A stretch of DNA of 64,000 nt from positions 1,240,001-1,304,000 of the forward strand of contig NZ_CP079216.1 in assembly GCF_019316905.1 (NCBI RefSeq), given 5' to 3'. The position numbers and the translations under genes were made by a program. How positions within the stretch are numbered: position 1 is the first letter of the stretch; each line of letters starts with the position of its first letter. The notes under the pieces are model-generated. The model saw nothing but the letters and a program-made list of their open reading frames with translations. It had not been told where the DNA came from and did not search any database. Shown piece after piece: positions 43,314 to 52,451 of this stretch. The DNA comes from Tessaracoccus palaemonis (lineage in GTDB: Bacteria; Actinomycetota; Actinomycetes; Propionibacteriales; Propionibacteriaceae).

Positions 43314-45161
43314 ATGCCGGCGCTTCGGTCCCGCACCACCACCCACGGTCGCAACATGGCGGGCGCGCGCGCCCTCTGGCGCGCCACCGGGGTAACGGAC
43401 TCGGATTTCGGCAAGCCGATCGTCGCCGTGGCGAACTCCTTCACGCAGTTCGTGCCCGGACACGTGCACCTGCGCAACATGGGCGCCCTGGTCTCGGATG
43501 CGATCAAGGAGGCCGGCGGCATCGGCCGCGAGTTCAACACCATCGCGGTCGACGACGGCATCGCCATGGGACACGGCGGCATGCTCTACTCGCTGCCCAG
43601 CCGCGAGGTGATCGCCGACTCGGTCGAGTACATGGTCAACGCGCACTGCGCCGACGCGCTGGTGTGCATCTCCAACTGCGACAAGATCACGCCGGGCATG
43701 TTCCTCGCGGCGCTGCGTCTCAACATCCCGACCGTGTTCGTCTCCGGCGGCCCGATGGAGGCAGGCAAGGCCATCATCAAGGACGGGGAGGCGGAGACGT
43801 CCCTCGACCTGATCGACGCCATGGTCAAGTCCGTCGACGACTCCGTCAGCGACGAGGAGCTCGGCCGCATCGAGGCCAACGCCTGCCCGACCTGCGGGTC
43901 CTGCTCCGGCATGTTCACCGCGAACTCGATGAACTGTCTGATGGAGGCCATCGGGCTCGCGCTGCCCGGCAACGGGTCGACGCTGGCCACCGCCGCCGCG
44001 CGCAAGGGGCTGTTCGAGGAGGCCGGCCGGCTCGTCGTCGAGCTGTGCCGCCGCTACTACGACGAGGACGACGACTCGGTGCTGCCGCGGTCGATCGCCA
44101 CGAAGGACGCCTTCTCCAACGCCATGCGCCTCGACGTCGCGATGGGCGGGTCCACCAACACCGTCCTGCACCTGCTGGCCGCGGCCCAGGAGGGCGAGGT
44201 CGGCTTCGGCCTCGACGACATCGACGCCATCAGCCGCGTCACGCCCTGCCTGGCGAAGGTCGCGCCGAACTCGCACCGCTACTACATGGAGGACGTGCAC
44301 CGCGCCGGCGGCATCCCCGCCATCCTCGGCGAACTGGCCCGCGGCGGCAAGCTCGCCGAGACCGTCCACTCGGTGCACTCCGACTCGCTCGCGCAGTGGC
44401 TCGCCGACTGGGACATCCGCAGCGGCTCCACGACGCCCGAGGCCGTCGAGCTGTTCCACGCGGCCCCCGGCGGCGTCCGCACGACCGAGGCCTTCAGCTC
44501 CACCAACCGGTGGGCCAGCCTCGACACCGACGCCGAGGGCGGCTGCATCCGCTCGACCGACCACCCCTACACGCTGGACGGCGGCCTCGCGGTGCTGAAG
44601 GGCAACCTGTCTCCCGACGGCGCCATCGTCAAGACGGCAGGCGTGCCGGAGGACCAGTGGGAGTTCACCGGCCGGGCGATCGTGACCGAGTCGCAGGAGG
44701 AGGCCGTCGACGCCATCCTGGGCAAGAAGCTGCAGCCCGGCGACGTCGTCATCGTCCGCTACGAGGGCCCCAAGGGCGGCCCCGGCATGCAGGAGATGCT
44801 GTACCCGACCAGCTACCTGAAGGGCGTGGGCCTCGGCCCGAAGTGCGCGCTGATCACCGACGGCCGCTTCTCCGGCGGCTCGTCCGGCCTGTCGATCGGG
44901 CACGTCTCTCCCGAGGCGGCCTCCGGCGGCACGATCGGGCTCGTGGAGGACGGCGACCAGATCACCATCTCCATCCCGCAGCGCCTGATCCAGCTCGACG
45001 TCGACGACGAGACCCTGGCGGCCCGTCGCGCCGCGCGCGACGCCCAGGGGTGGGCGCCGAAGCAGCGCGAGCGCGTCGTGTCGCCGGCGCTGAAGATCTT
45101 CGGCATGCTGGCGCAGTCCGCGGACAAGGGCGCCGCCCGCAAGCTCCCCGAGGGGATCTGA
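43314..45161 (+). CDS. ilvD: Dihydroxy-acid dehydratase
   Basis: 615 aa. Dehydrates dihydroxy-isovalerate and -methylvalerate in valine and isoleucine synthesis. The Fe-S ligand cysteines lie in [11 protein letters not shown] near residue 122 and [19 protein letters not shown] near residue 193; the C-terminal [20 protein letters not shown] signature is present. AGAGGAG precedes the ATG. It complements cimA, leuB and leuCD elsewhere in the window. The stop is 1 nt from the convergent DedA-like gene. Confidence 0.96.
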   Translation: MPALRSRTTTHGRNMAGARALWRATGVTDSDFGKPIVAVANSFTQFVPGHVHLRNMGALVSDAIKEAGGIGREFNTIAVDDGIAMGHGGMLYSLPSREVIADSVEYMVNAHCADALVCISNCDKITPGMFLAALRLNIPTVFVSGGPMEAGKAIIKDGEAETSLDLIDAMVKSVDDSVSDEELGRIEANACPTCGSCSGMFTANSMNCLMEAIGLALPGNGSTLATAAARKGLFEEAGRLVVELCRRYYDEDDDSVLPRSIATKDAFSNAMRLDVAMGGSTNTVLHLLAAAQEGEVGFGLDDIDAISRVTPCLAKVAPNSHRYYMEDVHRAGGIPAILGELARGGKLAETVHSVHSDSLAQWLADWDIRSGSTTPEAVELFHAAPGGVRTTEAFSSTNRWASLDTDAEGGCIRSTDHPYTLDGGLAVLKGNLSPDGAIVKTAGVPEDQWEFTGRAIVTESQEEAVDAILGKKLQPGDVVIVRYEGPKGGPGMQEMLYPTSYLKGVGLGPKCALITDGRFSGGSSGLSIGHVSPEAASGGTIGLVEDGDQITISIPQRLIQLDVDDETLAARRAARDAQGWAPKQRERVVSPALKIFGMLAQSADKGAARKLPEGI

Positions 45162-45162
45162 C

Positions 45163-45663
45163 TCAGGACTCGACGCCCGCCTCCGCCTCGGCTGGGCGGG
45201 CGGCGGTGTCCCGGCTGAGCAGCAGCCAGGCGGCGACCGCCACGACGACCAGCCCGATCGCGACGACCGCGACGGGGGACAGGTCCCACAGCCGCTGCAG
45301 GGCGATGAAGCTCACGAACCCGACGGTGCCGTAGACGAAGGCCCACATGATGGACCCGACGATCGTGGCCGGGATGTAGCGGCGCAGCGGCATGCGGGTG
45401 ACCCCTGCCGCGAGGTTGATCATCGTCTGGAAGCCGACGGTGAGGAACGACACCGAGATCGCGGGTGCCCCCCAGCGGTTCAGCCAGCCCGCACCCTTGC
45501 GGTAGGCCGGCGACGACAGGATGCGCCGCGCGCGGGTGTGCTCGGCCCCGGAGGCCATGGCCCTGCCGACCCAGTAGGTGGCGTTCGTGCGGCAGAAGAC
45601 GATCACGAAGAGCGCTGCGAGGACGACGGCATACGGCGCCTCCCAGGTGGTGGGGTCGAACAC
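45163..45663 (-). CDS. DedA/VTT-like membrane protein
   Basis: 166 aa with about four hydrophobic segments. The central FLTVGFQTMINLAAGVTRMPLRRYIPATIVGSIMWAFVYGTVGF resembles the conserved core of DedA (SNARE-associated, VTT) proteins, where an F/GRF...G...M..RF motif is followed by an amphipathic re-entrant loop. It is shorter than standard DedA (~200 aa) and lacks the N-terminal half. GTG start with GAGGAG upstream. An iron-box-like palindrome lies 14 bp before the start, so the gene may respond to iron. The C-terminal ~25 residues are polar. Confidence 0.65.
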   Translation of the reverse strand: MFDPTTWEAPYAVVLAALFVIVFCRTNATYWVGRAMASGAEHTRARRILSSPAYRKGAGWLNRWGAPAISVSFLTVGFQTMINLAAGVTRMPLRRYIPATIVGSIMWAFVYGTVGFVSFIALQRLWDLSPVAVVAIGLVVVAVAAWLLLSRDTAARPAEAEAGVES

Positions 45664-45677
45664 TTCGCGCTCCTCGA

Positions 45678-45696
45678 TTAGGTCAGCCTAACTTTA
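45678..45696 (-). promoter_or_regulatory. DtxR/IdeR iron box upstream of the DedA-like gene
   Basis: The 19-mer at 45678-45696 matches the DtxR/IdeR consensus TTAGGTTAGCCTAACCTAA at 16 of 19 positions. It lies in the 59-bp gap upstream of the minus-strand DedA-like gene, and on that strand contains a -10-like TAGGCT, so a bound metalloregulator would block initiation. Confidence 0.75.
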
Positions 45697-45722
45697 GCAA
45701 GCCCGGGCCCCGGGACTTCGGC

Positions 45723-46583
45723 TCAGTTCGCCTCGGAGAAGCGCACCGCCGCGCGGAACTGGGCGGCCAGCCCCGAGCCGACCGAGAGCGGCCAGCGGTG
45801 CATCACGTACTCGGTCGCCGAGTCGACGGCGAGCTGCCGGGTGGAGTTGCCGGTGCGGACCCACAGCTCGGGCGCGGAGTTCTTGTTCGGCTTCAGGTAG
45901 ACCGGCCGCGGCGACGCCTCGGCGGTGATCTGGCACACGGCCCGCGGCACGCCCTCGCCGTCGGGCAGCTCGTGGAACGCCACCCGGACGGAGGCCGCCG
46001 CGTTGGGGCCGAGGGTGGTGCTCAGCAGGTCGCGCAGCCACAGCTCGAACCGGTCATGGTCGGGGGCCTTCATCGTGCCGAGGTCGCGGTCGAGGCCCAG
46101 CGGGGTCCCCTCGTCGTCCACGCCGACGATCAGCGTGCCGCCGTCGGCGTTGAGGAAGGCGGAGATGGTCTTGGCGATCACCAGTTCCATCCGGTCGTCC
46201 TTCGCGCCCGTGTGGGTGTTTACGCGGGCCGTCGACTTGAACTCGACCCGGTCGGACTCGCCACCCGCCACCAGCTCGGCGATCCCCTTCCGCACGGGCG
46301 TTTGGAAGTGGGCGGCGACGCCCGCATACGCCGCGACGGCGACGACGGCTCCGGCGAGCGCCAGGAGGAGGGAGAGCGGCTGCCAGACGGAGGCGTTCGG
46401 ACGGATCAGCCAGGCCACCAGGAACCCTGCCGCCGATCCGACGATCGACATGACCATGGAGGCCGCCGCCGCGAGCTTCGCCCTGCGCTTCAGGAGGAAC
46501 CGGGCGAACCGACCCAGCAGCCACGAGAGGACCACGATCAGGATGAGCGCGATGGATACGGTCCACAGGGGCATGTTGGGCAT
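45723..46583 (-). CDS. Membrane-anchored Schlafen AlbA_2 domain protein
   Basis: 286 aa. Two or three N-terminal membrane helices (residues ~7-25, 38-58, 68-92) are followed by an AlbA_2/Schlafen-type domain: GESDRVEFKSTARVN near residue 108, then ELVIAKTISAFLNADGGTLIVGVDDEGTPLGLDRDL. AlbA_2 domains occur in ATP-binding regulators and in Schlafen nucleases; a membrane-tethered form is uncommon in my experience. The cellular role is unknown. TAAGCT on the minus strand ends 7 nt before the ATG at 46583 (leaderless). Confidence 0.75.
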   Translation of the reverse strand: MPNMPLWTVSIALILIVVLSWLLGRFARFLLKRRAKLAAAASMVMSIVGSAAGFLVAWLIRPNASVWQPLSLLLALAGAVVAVAAYAGVAAHFQTPVRKGIAELVAGGESDRVEFKSTARVNTHTGAKDDRMELVIAKTISAFLNADGGTLIVGVDDEGTPLGLDRDLGTMKAPDHDRFELWLRDLLSTTLGPNAAASVRVAFHELPDGEGVPRAVCQITAEASPRPVYLKPNKNSAPELWVRTGNSTRQLAVDSATEYVMHRWPLSVGSGLAAQFRAAVRFSEAN

Positions 46584-46607
46584 GCGGTAGAGCTTAGTGG
46601 GACGTGC

Positions 46608-47054
46608 TCAGCCGGTCGTCACGCGGTGGCGGGCGCGCTGCCACAGCGTCCAGATCTCGCAGCCGAGGCAGAAGTCGAAGGCCGCGTTCAGCGCCGCGGC
46701 CAGCAGCGCCAGGCCTGCCGCGGCGTAGAACAGCGGCGCGACGTGGAGCAGCGCGCCCAGCAGCGCGACGACGGCGAACAGGAAGCCGACCAGCTGCGCG
46801 AACCGGGGTGGCCGCTCGTCCTCCAGTTCCGCCGGCGCGCCGAGCCGGGGCCGGACCCAGGCGCGGAAGATGATGCCCCAGGGCTGCAGGTCGAGCCCGC
46901 CGAAGGCGCCCATCGCGAAGGCGGCCAGCGTGATGACCAGCGGCAGGGCTCCCCAGCGGGGGCCGAGCACGATGGCCAGCGCCAGGAGGACTGTGGTGAT
47001 GACGGCCCCGAAGCGGGGGCCGCGCGGGTCGATGAGGCGGGGCTGGTTCGTCAC
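46608..47054 (-). CDS. DUF4395 membrane protein
   Basis: 148 aa with three to four hydrophobic segments and the DUF4395 markers: an N-terminal IDPRGPRFGAVITTVLL, and near the end AFDFCLGCEIW with two cysteines three residues apart. DUF4395 proteins commonly neighbour thioredoxin-like or sulfurtransferase genes, and here the gene overlaps a thioredoxin gene by 4 nt (GTGA at 47051-47054). A role in periplasmic thiol or sulfur transfer is inferred from that pairing. Confidence 0.8.
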   Translation of the reverse strand: MTNQPRLIDPRGPRFGAVITTVLLALAIVLGPRWGALPLVITLAAFAMGAFGGLDLQPWGIIFRAWVRPRLGAPAELEDERPPRFAQLVGFLFAVVALLGALLHVAPLFYAAAGLALLAAALNAAFDFCLGCEIWTLWQRARHRVTTG

Positions 47055-47482
47055 TGCTGCTCCTGCGGGACGAGGCAGGCCCGGGCGATGGCGTCGGAGA
47101 GGTCTGCGCGGGTCAGCGGGCCGGAGGCCCGGAATCGTGGGGTGCGGTCGGCGTCGAGCACGAGCACCGTCGGGGTGCGCATCACGTTGAACCGCTCGGC
47201 GAGTCCGGGATGCCCGGCCACATCCAGTTCGATGGCGCGGATGTCCTCGCGGGCGCCGACCACGTCCGCCACGACGCGCCGGACCCCGCGGCAGGGTGCG
47301 CACACCTCGGAGGAGAACTGCACGACCAGCCTCAGGTCGCCGGCGACGTCCCCGGGGATCGCGGCGCCGGCCGCGCCTCCGTTCACGGCGCGGACGCGCC
47401 CGTCCGTGGCCCGACGCCACAGCCCGAGGGCCGCGGCGACGAGCAGCACTGCGGCCACGATGATCAGCCCGGTGGTGTCCAT
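47051..47482 (-). CDS. Membrane-anchored thioredoxin-like protein
   Basis: 143 aa. An N-terminal signal anchor (TGLIIVAAVLLVAAALGLW) precedes a thioredoxin fold with the redox motif VCAPCRG near residue 61 and the cis-proline loop VMRTPTVLVLD near residue 101. It probably acts outside the cytoplasm or at the membrane surface. It is coupled by a 4-nt overlap to the downstream DUF4395 gene. The ATG at 47482 begins at the hydrophobic anchor; the longer open frame upstream is antisense to the phosphatase gene. Confidence 0.85.
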   Translation of the reverse strand: MDTTGLIIVAAVLLVAAALGLWRRATDGRVRAVNGGAAGAAIPGDVAGDLRLVVQFSSEVCAPCRGVRRVVADVVGAREDIRAIELDVAGHPGLAERFNVMRTPTVLVLDADRTPRFRASGPLTRADLSDAIARACLVPQEQQ

Positions 47483-47572
47483 GAGGGTCACCGTAGGACC
47501 CGCGGCCGGGCCGGCCCAAGGCCGATCTCGCCCGGCGGAACGCGGAATAGACGGGCCACTAGGATCGTTGCC

Positions 47573-48130
47573 GTGATCCTGCACCTCGTCCGTCACGGCC
47601 AGTCCACCTGGAACGTCGAGCACCGCGTCCAGGGGCAGACCATGCACCCCCCGCTGACCGAACTCGGCCGCCGGCAGGCCGACCTGGCGCGCGAGGCGCT
47701 GCGGACCGTCCCGCTGACGGCCGTCCTCACCAGCGACCAGACCCGCGCCGTGCAGACCGCCGACATCGTGGCGCAACCGCACCGCCTCATCCCGCTGCCC
47801 ACCCCGCTGCTCCGGGAGCAGGCCCTCGGCGACCTCGAGGGGCGCCACTACGACGAGCTCGAGCCCCAGGCCGTGCCAAAGGGGACGCACATCTCCGAGG
47901 TCCGGTGGGGCCACGGGGAGTCGCTGGCCGACGTCGCCGTGCGGATGCGCGAGCTGCTCACGCTGCTGGGCGCCGTGTACCCGGCCGACGCGCAGCTTGC
48001 TCTCGTCGGCCACGGCGACGCCCTGCGCGTCCTGGCGTCCGTGCTGCGCGGCGGGTCCCACCGCGACGTCGACTTCGAGGCGTACCCGACGTGGCCGAAC
48101 GGCCACGTCGAGACGCTCGAGCTCAGCTGA
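47573..48130 (+). CDS. Histidine phosphatase superfamily protein
   Basis: 185 aa phosphoglycerate-mutase-like phosphatase. The phosphohistidine motif LVRHGQSTWN lies at the N-terminus, TSDQTRAVQTA near residue 53, and the second catalytic histidine in LVGHGDALRVL near residue 144. Candidate substrates include alpha-ribazole phosphate (CobC), given the cobalamin cluster 3.4 kb downstream, but the family is broad. The GTG start follows TAGGAT by 7 nt (leaderless). It is convergent with the secreted protein gene, overlapping by 8 nt. Confidence 0.85.
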   Translation: MILHLVRHGQSTWNVEHRVQGQTMHPPLTELGRRQADLAREALRTVPLTAVLTSDQTRAVQTADIVAQPHRLIPLPTPLLREQALGDLEGRHYDELEPQAVPKGTHISEVRWGHGESLADVAVRMRELLTLLGAVYPADAQLALVGHGDALRVLASVLRGGSHRDVDFEAYPTWPNGHVETLELS

Positions 48131-49898
48131 TCTTCTTCGTCGAACTGGTCTTCGCTGCGGTGGCGTAGTACTTTTTCTTGCCGGTCACCTTGACGGAGAT
48201 CTTGTTTCCCTTGTCCTTGGAGGTGAGGGTGTAGGTCTTCTTGGTGGCGCCGGAGATGGCCTTTCCGTTGCGGAGCCAGCGGTAGGTGAGCGTCGCCTTG
48301 GGGCTCCAGGTGCCGGCCTTGGCTGTGAGCTTCTTCCCGACCTTGGCTGTGCCGCTGATGGTGGGCTTGGGCGTCCTGGTGAAGGAGTAGAGCGCGGTGA
48401 CCGAGGAGCTGGTCCTCGACACGGTGGCGTAGCCGCTGCGGGATCCGGTGACCTTGACGCTGATCTTGGCGCCCTTGTCCTTCGACGTGAGTGTGTAGCT
48501 GGACTTCGTGGCGCCGGAGATGGCCTTGCCGCCGCGGAGCCACTGGTACTTGAGCGTGACGGTGCCTGGTCCCCAGGTGCCGGGCTTGGCCTTCAGGGTC
48601 TTCCCGATCCGGGCGGTGCCCGTGATCGACGGGGTGGGCGTCTTCGTCAGCGCTCGGGTGACGCTCAGCTGGTAGGAGCGGCCCCACGTCGGCCAGGACT
48701 CGGACCCGTACACGCGCACGTAGGAGCGGCCCGCAGGAAGGGAGACGCTCTGGCCGGCCAGCCAGGCCCCGCTGGACCTGGTTCCGGTCAGGGCGAACGA
48801 GTGGATCCGGGCCTTCGACGGGTTGTAGACGTCGACCTCGTATGCGTCGCCCGCGCCGAGCCCGGACGGGAACGCCAGCTTCAGCGACACGCGGGCGGCG
48901 GCGTCCAGGTCGACGGCGAAGACGTCGTAGTCGTAGGAGTAGATGGACAGGGACGACGCGGAGGTGGCCTTGCCGAGCGTCAGCACGTCGGGTGTGGAGA
49001 AGTTGGCGTTGGACTCGGTCTCGACGTTGCCGGGCGTCACGTCGGCCCGGATGGTGTAGCGCTGGCCCCAGGTCTCCCAGGATTCGTTCCCGCGGATGCG
49101 CACGAAGAGTCGCCCGGCCGGGGCGTAGGTCGCCTTGGCACGCAGCCAGCTGCCGTCGCTGCGCAGGGCGGTCACGTCGAACGCGTAGAGGTAACTCCCG
49201 GACGAGTCGTAGACCGTGACCTCGTACGCGTCCCCGCCGAGACCCGCCGGGAATCTGAGGTCGAGCGTCACGCGCGACGGAGACGGCACGTCGACGGCGA
49301 AGTAGTCGTCGTCGTAGTTGTAGGACGACAGCGAGGACCCGGCGGTCGCCTGGCCGAGGGCCAGGACGTCGGTGGTGGTCCTGGTGGCGTTGGGCTCGGT
49401 CTCGACGTTGCCGGCGGTGAAGCCCACCGCCAGCGTGTACGGCCGGCCCCACGTCTCCCAGGTGTTCTGTCCGTAGACCCGCAGGTAGAGCCGGCCGGCG
49501 GGAGCGTAGGTGGCCTTCGAGCGCAGCCAGCTGCCGTCGCTGCGCAACGCGGACACGGGGAAGTCGTAGAGGATGTGGCCGTCCGAGGTGGCCACCTGGA
49601 CCTCGTAGGCGTCGCCGCCGAGGCCGGTCGGGAACCGGAGGTCAAGCGCAACGCGGCCCGCCGACGGCAGGTCGACGGCGAAATAGTCGATGTCCTGTGA
49701 CGAGGTGCTCAGCGACGAGGCGCTCATGGTGTCGGTCAGGGCGAACGCGTCGGCCGTGGCGCGGGTGGCGTTCGGCTCGGTTTCGGTGACGGTGGCAGCG
49801 GCGGCGGTGGTCGGTGCCAGCATCGGCAGCAGGCCGACGATCAGGGCGACGATCAGGCCGGTCGCGAGGCGGCGTTTCGGGCGCGGAGCGGTGTGCAT
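48123..49898 (-). CDS. Secreted repeat protein A (three PPC-like and two Ig-like domains)
   Basis: 591 aa. A signal peptide (KRRLATGLIVALIVGLLPMLAPTTAAAA) is followed by three ~118-residue beta-sandwich repeats, each opening with an ETEPNAT-like motif and carrying DIDYFAVDLPSAGRV and GDAYEV segments, which resemble pre-peptidase C-terminal (PPC) domains. Two ~93-residue Ig-like repeats follow (TPTPSITGTARIGKTLKAKPGTW...YQWLRGGKAISGA, and a second copy). The C-terminus is very Lys/Thr/Ser-rich and ends KKIS. There is no LPXTG, so it is secreted or wall-associated by charge. No catalytic domain was seen. The ATG at 49898 was chosen at the charged start of the signal peptide. Confidence 0.75.
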   Translation of the reverse strand: MHTAPRPKRRLATGLIVALIVGLLPMLAPTTAAAATVTETEPNATRATADAFALTDTMSASSLSTSSQDIDYFAVDLPSAGRVALDLRFPTGLGGDAYEVQVATSDGHILYDFPVSALRSDGSWLRSKATYAPAGRLYLRVYGQNTWETWGRPYTLAVGFTAGNVETEPNATRTTTDVLALGQATAGSSLSSYNYDDDYFAVDVPSPSRVTLDLRFPAGLGGDAYEVTVYDSSGSYLYAFDVTALRSDGSWLRAKATYAPAGRLFVRIRGNESWETWGQRYTIRADVTPGNVETESNANFSTPDVLTLGKATSASSLSIYSYDYDVFAVDLDAAARVSLKLAFPSGLGAGDAYEVDVYNPSKARIHSFALTGTRSSGAWLAGQSVSLPAGRSYVRVYGSESWPTWGRSYQLSVTRALTKTPTPSITGTARIGKTLKAKPGTWGPGTVTLKYQWLRGGKAISGATKSSYTLTSKDKGAKISVKVTGSRSGYATVSRTSSSVTALYSFTRTPKPTISGTAKVGKKLTAKAGTWSPKATLTYRWLRNGKAISGATKKTYTLTSKDKGNKISVKVTGKKKYYATAAKTSSTKKIS

Positions 49899-49971
49899 GT
49901 CGAGTAATCCCCCCAGAGAACAGGGGTCCCCCATGGCCCCCTGCCAGAAACCTAATGGGCGGCAGGTCTAT

Positions 49972-49989
49972 TGAGACCAGCCGGTCTCA
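49972..49989 (-). terminator. Small hairpin between the two secreted-protein genes
   Basis: TGAGACC-AGCC-GGTCTCA, a 7-bp perfect stem, lies 17 nt beyond the stop of the upstream secreted-protein gene (minus strand). It could be a weak terminator or an operator. Confidence 0.4.
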
Positions 49990-50006
49990 TTCCGGCCCGG
50001 GCGTCC

Positions 50007-51401
50007 TCAGCTGATCTTCTTGGTTGCGCTGGTCTTCGCGACGGTGGCGTAGTACTTCTTCTTGCCGGTCACCTTGACGGAGATCTTCTTGCCCTTGTCC
50101 TTCGTGGTGAGGGTGTAGGTCTTCTTCGTGGCGCCGGAGATGGCCTTCCCGTCGCGGAGCCAACGGTAGGTGAGGGTGGCCTTGGGGCTCCAGGTGCCGG
50201 CCTTGGCCGTGAGCTTCTTCCCGACTTTCGCGGTGCCGCTGATGGTCGGCTTCGGGGTTTTGGAGAAGGAGTAGAGCGCGGTGACCGACTTGCTGGTCTT
50301 CGACACAGTCGCGTAGCCGCTGCGGGATCCGGTGACCTTGACGCTGACTTTGGCGCCCTTGTCTTTGGACGTGAGCTTGTAGGTGGACTTCGTGGCCCCC
50401 GTGATGGCCTTGCCTCCGCGGAGCCACTGGTACTTCAGCGTGACGGTGCCGGGGCCCCAGGTGCCGGCCTTCGCCTTCAACGTCTTCCCGATCCGGGCGG
50501 TCCCGGAGATCGACGGCGTGGGCGTCTTCGTGAGCAGCCCGAGCACCCTCAGCGTGTACGGCTTTCCCCAGGTCGCCCAGGCCGCGCGACCCTCGAGCCG
50601 CAGGTACCAGGTGCCGGCGCCGAGGTCCACGGCCGGGATGCCGGTGCCCGAGTTCTGGTTCGCCTTGACGCTCACCGCCCGCACGGGTGCCCCGGTCGAA
50701 TCGAGGATGCCCACCTGGTAGCCCGCGCCGGTGCCGAGTGACGACTGGAACGTGAGTCGCGGGGAGATCCTCGTCCTGGACGTCAGGGTGAGGCTGTACC
50801 AGTCGAAGTCCTCATCGGTCAGGGCGGCCAGCGACGAGCCAGCCACCCTCTCACCGAGGGCGAGGGACCGGCCGGGCAGCGTCCCGTTGGGCTCTGCCTC
50901 CTGGTTCGCGGGGGTGAGCGTCGGGGTGAGGGTGTAGGCGCGATTCCAGGTGGTCCAGAACTCGTTGCTCGTGACGGCGACGAAGTAGTACCCGGCGGAG
51001 ACGAAGGTGGCCTGCGAGCGCAGCCAGCTGCCGTCGTGCTGCGCGCCACTGAGCGTGAACGTGTACAGGTTCCGGCTGTACGCATCGGAGACCGAGACCA
51101 TGAGGGCGTCGCCGGTCGTCCCGGCCGGGAAGCGGACGTCCAGTGTGAGCCGGCCACCCTGAGGCACGAACACGCGGAACGTGTCCACGTCGTACTGGTT
51201 ACTCGCCGAGTACCCCGTCCCGTGCATGGTGTCGCCGAGGGGGAGGGAATCGGCGGTGGAGACCGAGCCGTTGAACTCGGCCTCGGTCACGTCGGCGGCC
51301 GAGGCCGTCGGGGACGTCACCAGCGACGCCAGCGTGACCAGCGCCACGGTCAGGATGGCGGCGACGCATCGATGCGCCCGCGCCCGTGTGGTGTCGAACA
51401 T
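50007..51401 (-). CDS. Secreted repeat protein B (two PPC-like and two Ig-like domains)
   Basis: 464 aa paralogue of the protein encoded at 48.1-49.9 kb. The signal peptide (AHRCVAAILTVALVTLASLVTSPTASAA) is followed by two PPC-like repeats (AEFNGSVSTADSLPLGDTMHG...VDTFRVFVPQGGRLTLDVRF and EAEPNGTLPGRSLALGERVAG...). The same two Ig-like repeats end in KKIS. The last ~180 residues are nearly identical to those of protein A, including at the DNA level. The ATG at 51401 was chosen at the signal peptide; the open frame upstream is antisense to cbiB. Confidence 0.75.
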   Translation of the reverse strand: MFDTTRARAHRCVAAILTVALVTLASLVTSPTASAADVTEAEFNGSVSTADSLPLGDTMHGTGYSASNQYDVDTFRVFVPQGGRLTLDVRFPAGTTGDALMVSVSDAYSRNLYTFTLSGAQHDGSWLRSQATFVSAGYYFVAVTSNEFWTTWNRAYTLTPTLTPANQEAEPNGTLPGRSLALGERVAGSSLAALTDEDFDWYSLTLTSRTRISPRLTFQSSLGTGAGYQVGILDSTGAPVRAVSVKANQNSGTGIPAVDLGAGTWYLRLEGRAAWATWGKPYTLRVLGLLTKTPTPSISGTARIGKTLKAKAGTWGPGTVTLKYQWLRGGKAITGATKSTYKLTSKDKGAKVSVKVTGSRSGYATVSKTSKSVTALYSFSKTPKPTISGTAKVGKKLTAKAGTWSPKATLTYRWLRDGKAISGATKKTYTLTTKDKGKKISVKVTGKKKYYATVAKTSATKKIS

Positions 51402-51506
51402 GTCCGCCCCCCGGATAGACAGGTGATGCGGCGACGCTACGCCCCGGGGTGGGGCAGCAGAGGCCCACCACGGGCGCCGCGACGCGCCGGTGCTAGCCTC
51501 GCGCCT

Positions 51507-52451
51507 ATGTTGATCTCCCGTGCAGTCGGCATCGGGCTGGGTGTGGTGGCCGACCGGATCCTCGGCGACCCGAAGCGGCATCACCCCGTCGCCTGGTTCG
51601 GCACCTGGGCGGCGAAGGTCGAGAAGCACACCTACCGGGACTCGACGGGGGCAGGCGCGGTGCACGTCGCCGCCGTTGTCGCGCCCGTCGCCGCGGGTGC
51701 CGTCCTGCTGGAACGGGCCACCCGCCGGCACCCGGTCGCGCACGCGGCCGCCACGGCGCTCGTGACCTGGAGCGTGATCGGAGCCACCAGCCTGGCCCGC
51801 GAGGGCGAGGCGATGGCCGACAGCCTCGACGCGGAGGACCTCGACGGCGCCCGGGCGCGGGTGAACAACCTCTGCTCGCGTGACCCCGCGCAGCTCGACG
51901 AGGAGGGCGTCGCCCGCGCCGCGACGGAATCCATGGCCGAGAACACCGCGGATGCCGCCGTCGCGTCGCTGCTCTGGGGGGCCGTCGCCGGCATCCCCGG
52001 CATGGTCGTGCACCGCTGCCTCAACACGCTCGACGCCATGATCGGCTACCGCAACGACCGCTACCGCCACTTCGGCACCGTCGCAGCCAGGCTCGACGAC
52101 GCCGCGGACCTCGTCCCCGCCCGACTGACGGGAGCGACGGCCTGCCTGCTGGCGCCAGCGGTCGGCGGGTCGACGGGCGAGGCCTGGCGCGTCATGGGCC
52201 GCGACGCCCACCGGCACCCCTCGCCCAACGGCGGCTGGTGCGAGTCCGCCTGGGCCGGCGCGTTGGGCGTCCAGCTGGGCGGCGTCAACGTCTACTTCAG
52301 CCGCGAGGAGACCAGGCCCCTGCTGGGCGACGGCCCCCGCCCACGGTCGGCCGAGCTGCGGAAGGCATCCCGGCTCGTCACCCTCGTCACCGGCGCCGTG
52401 ACGGCCGCCGTCGCCACCTCACTGATCGCCATCGGAAAGGCCCGCAGATGA
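51507..52451 (+). CDS. cbiB: Adenosylcobinamide-phosphate synthase
   Basis: 314 aa membrane enzyme (CbiB/CobD) that attaches aminopropanol phosphate to adenosylcobyric acid. Signatures are the N-terminal ADRILGDPKRHHPVAWFG, SMAENTADAAVASLLWGAVAGIPG, LNTLDAMIGYRNDRYRHFGTVAARLDDAADLVPARLTG and the C-terminal GVQLGGVNVYF. TAGCCT ends 7 nt before the ATG (leaderless). It overlaps cobQ by 4 nt. Confidence 0.94.
   Translation: MLISRAVGIGLGVVADRILGDPKRHHPVAWFGTWAAKVEKHTYRDSTGAGAVHVAAVVAPVAAGAVLLERATRRHPVAHAAATALVTWSVIGATSLAREGEAMADSLDAEDLDGARARVNNLCSRDPAQLDEEGVARAATESMAENTADAAVASLLWGAVAGIPGMVVHRCLNTLDAMIGYRNDRYRHFGTVAARLDDAADLVPARLTGATACLLAPAVGGSTGEAWRVMGRDAHRHPSPNGGWCESAWAGALGVQLGGVNVYFSREETRPLLGDGPRPRSAELRKASRLVTLVTGAVTAAVATSLIAIGKARR

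Noticed and set aside
49899-49934. Upstream start for the 48.1-49.9 kb secreted protein
   Set aside because: It would add 12 residues before an already complete signal peptide; the start at 49898 gives a normal charged signal-peptide N-terminus.
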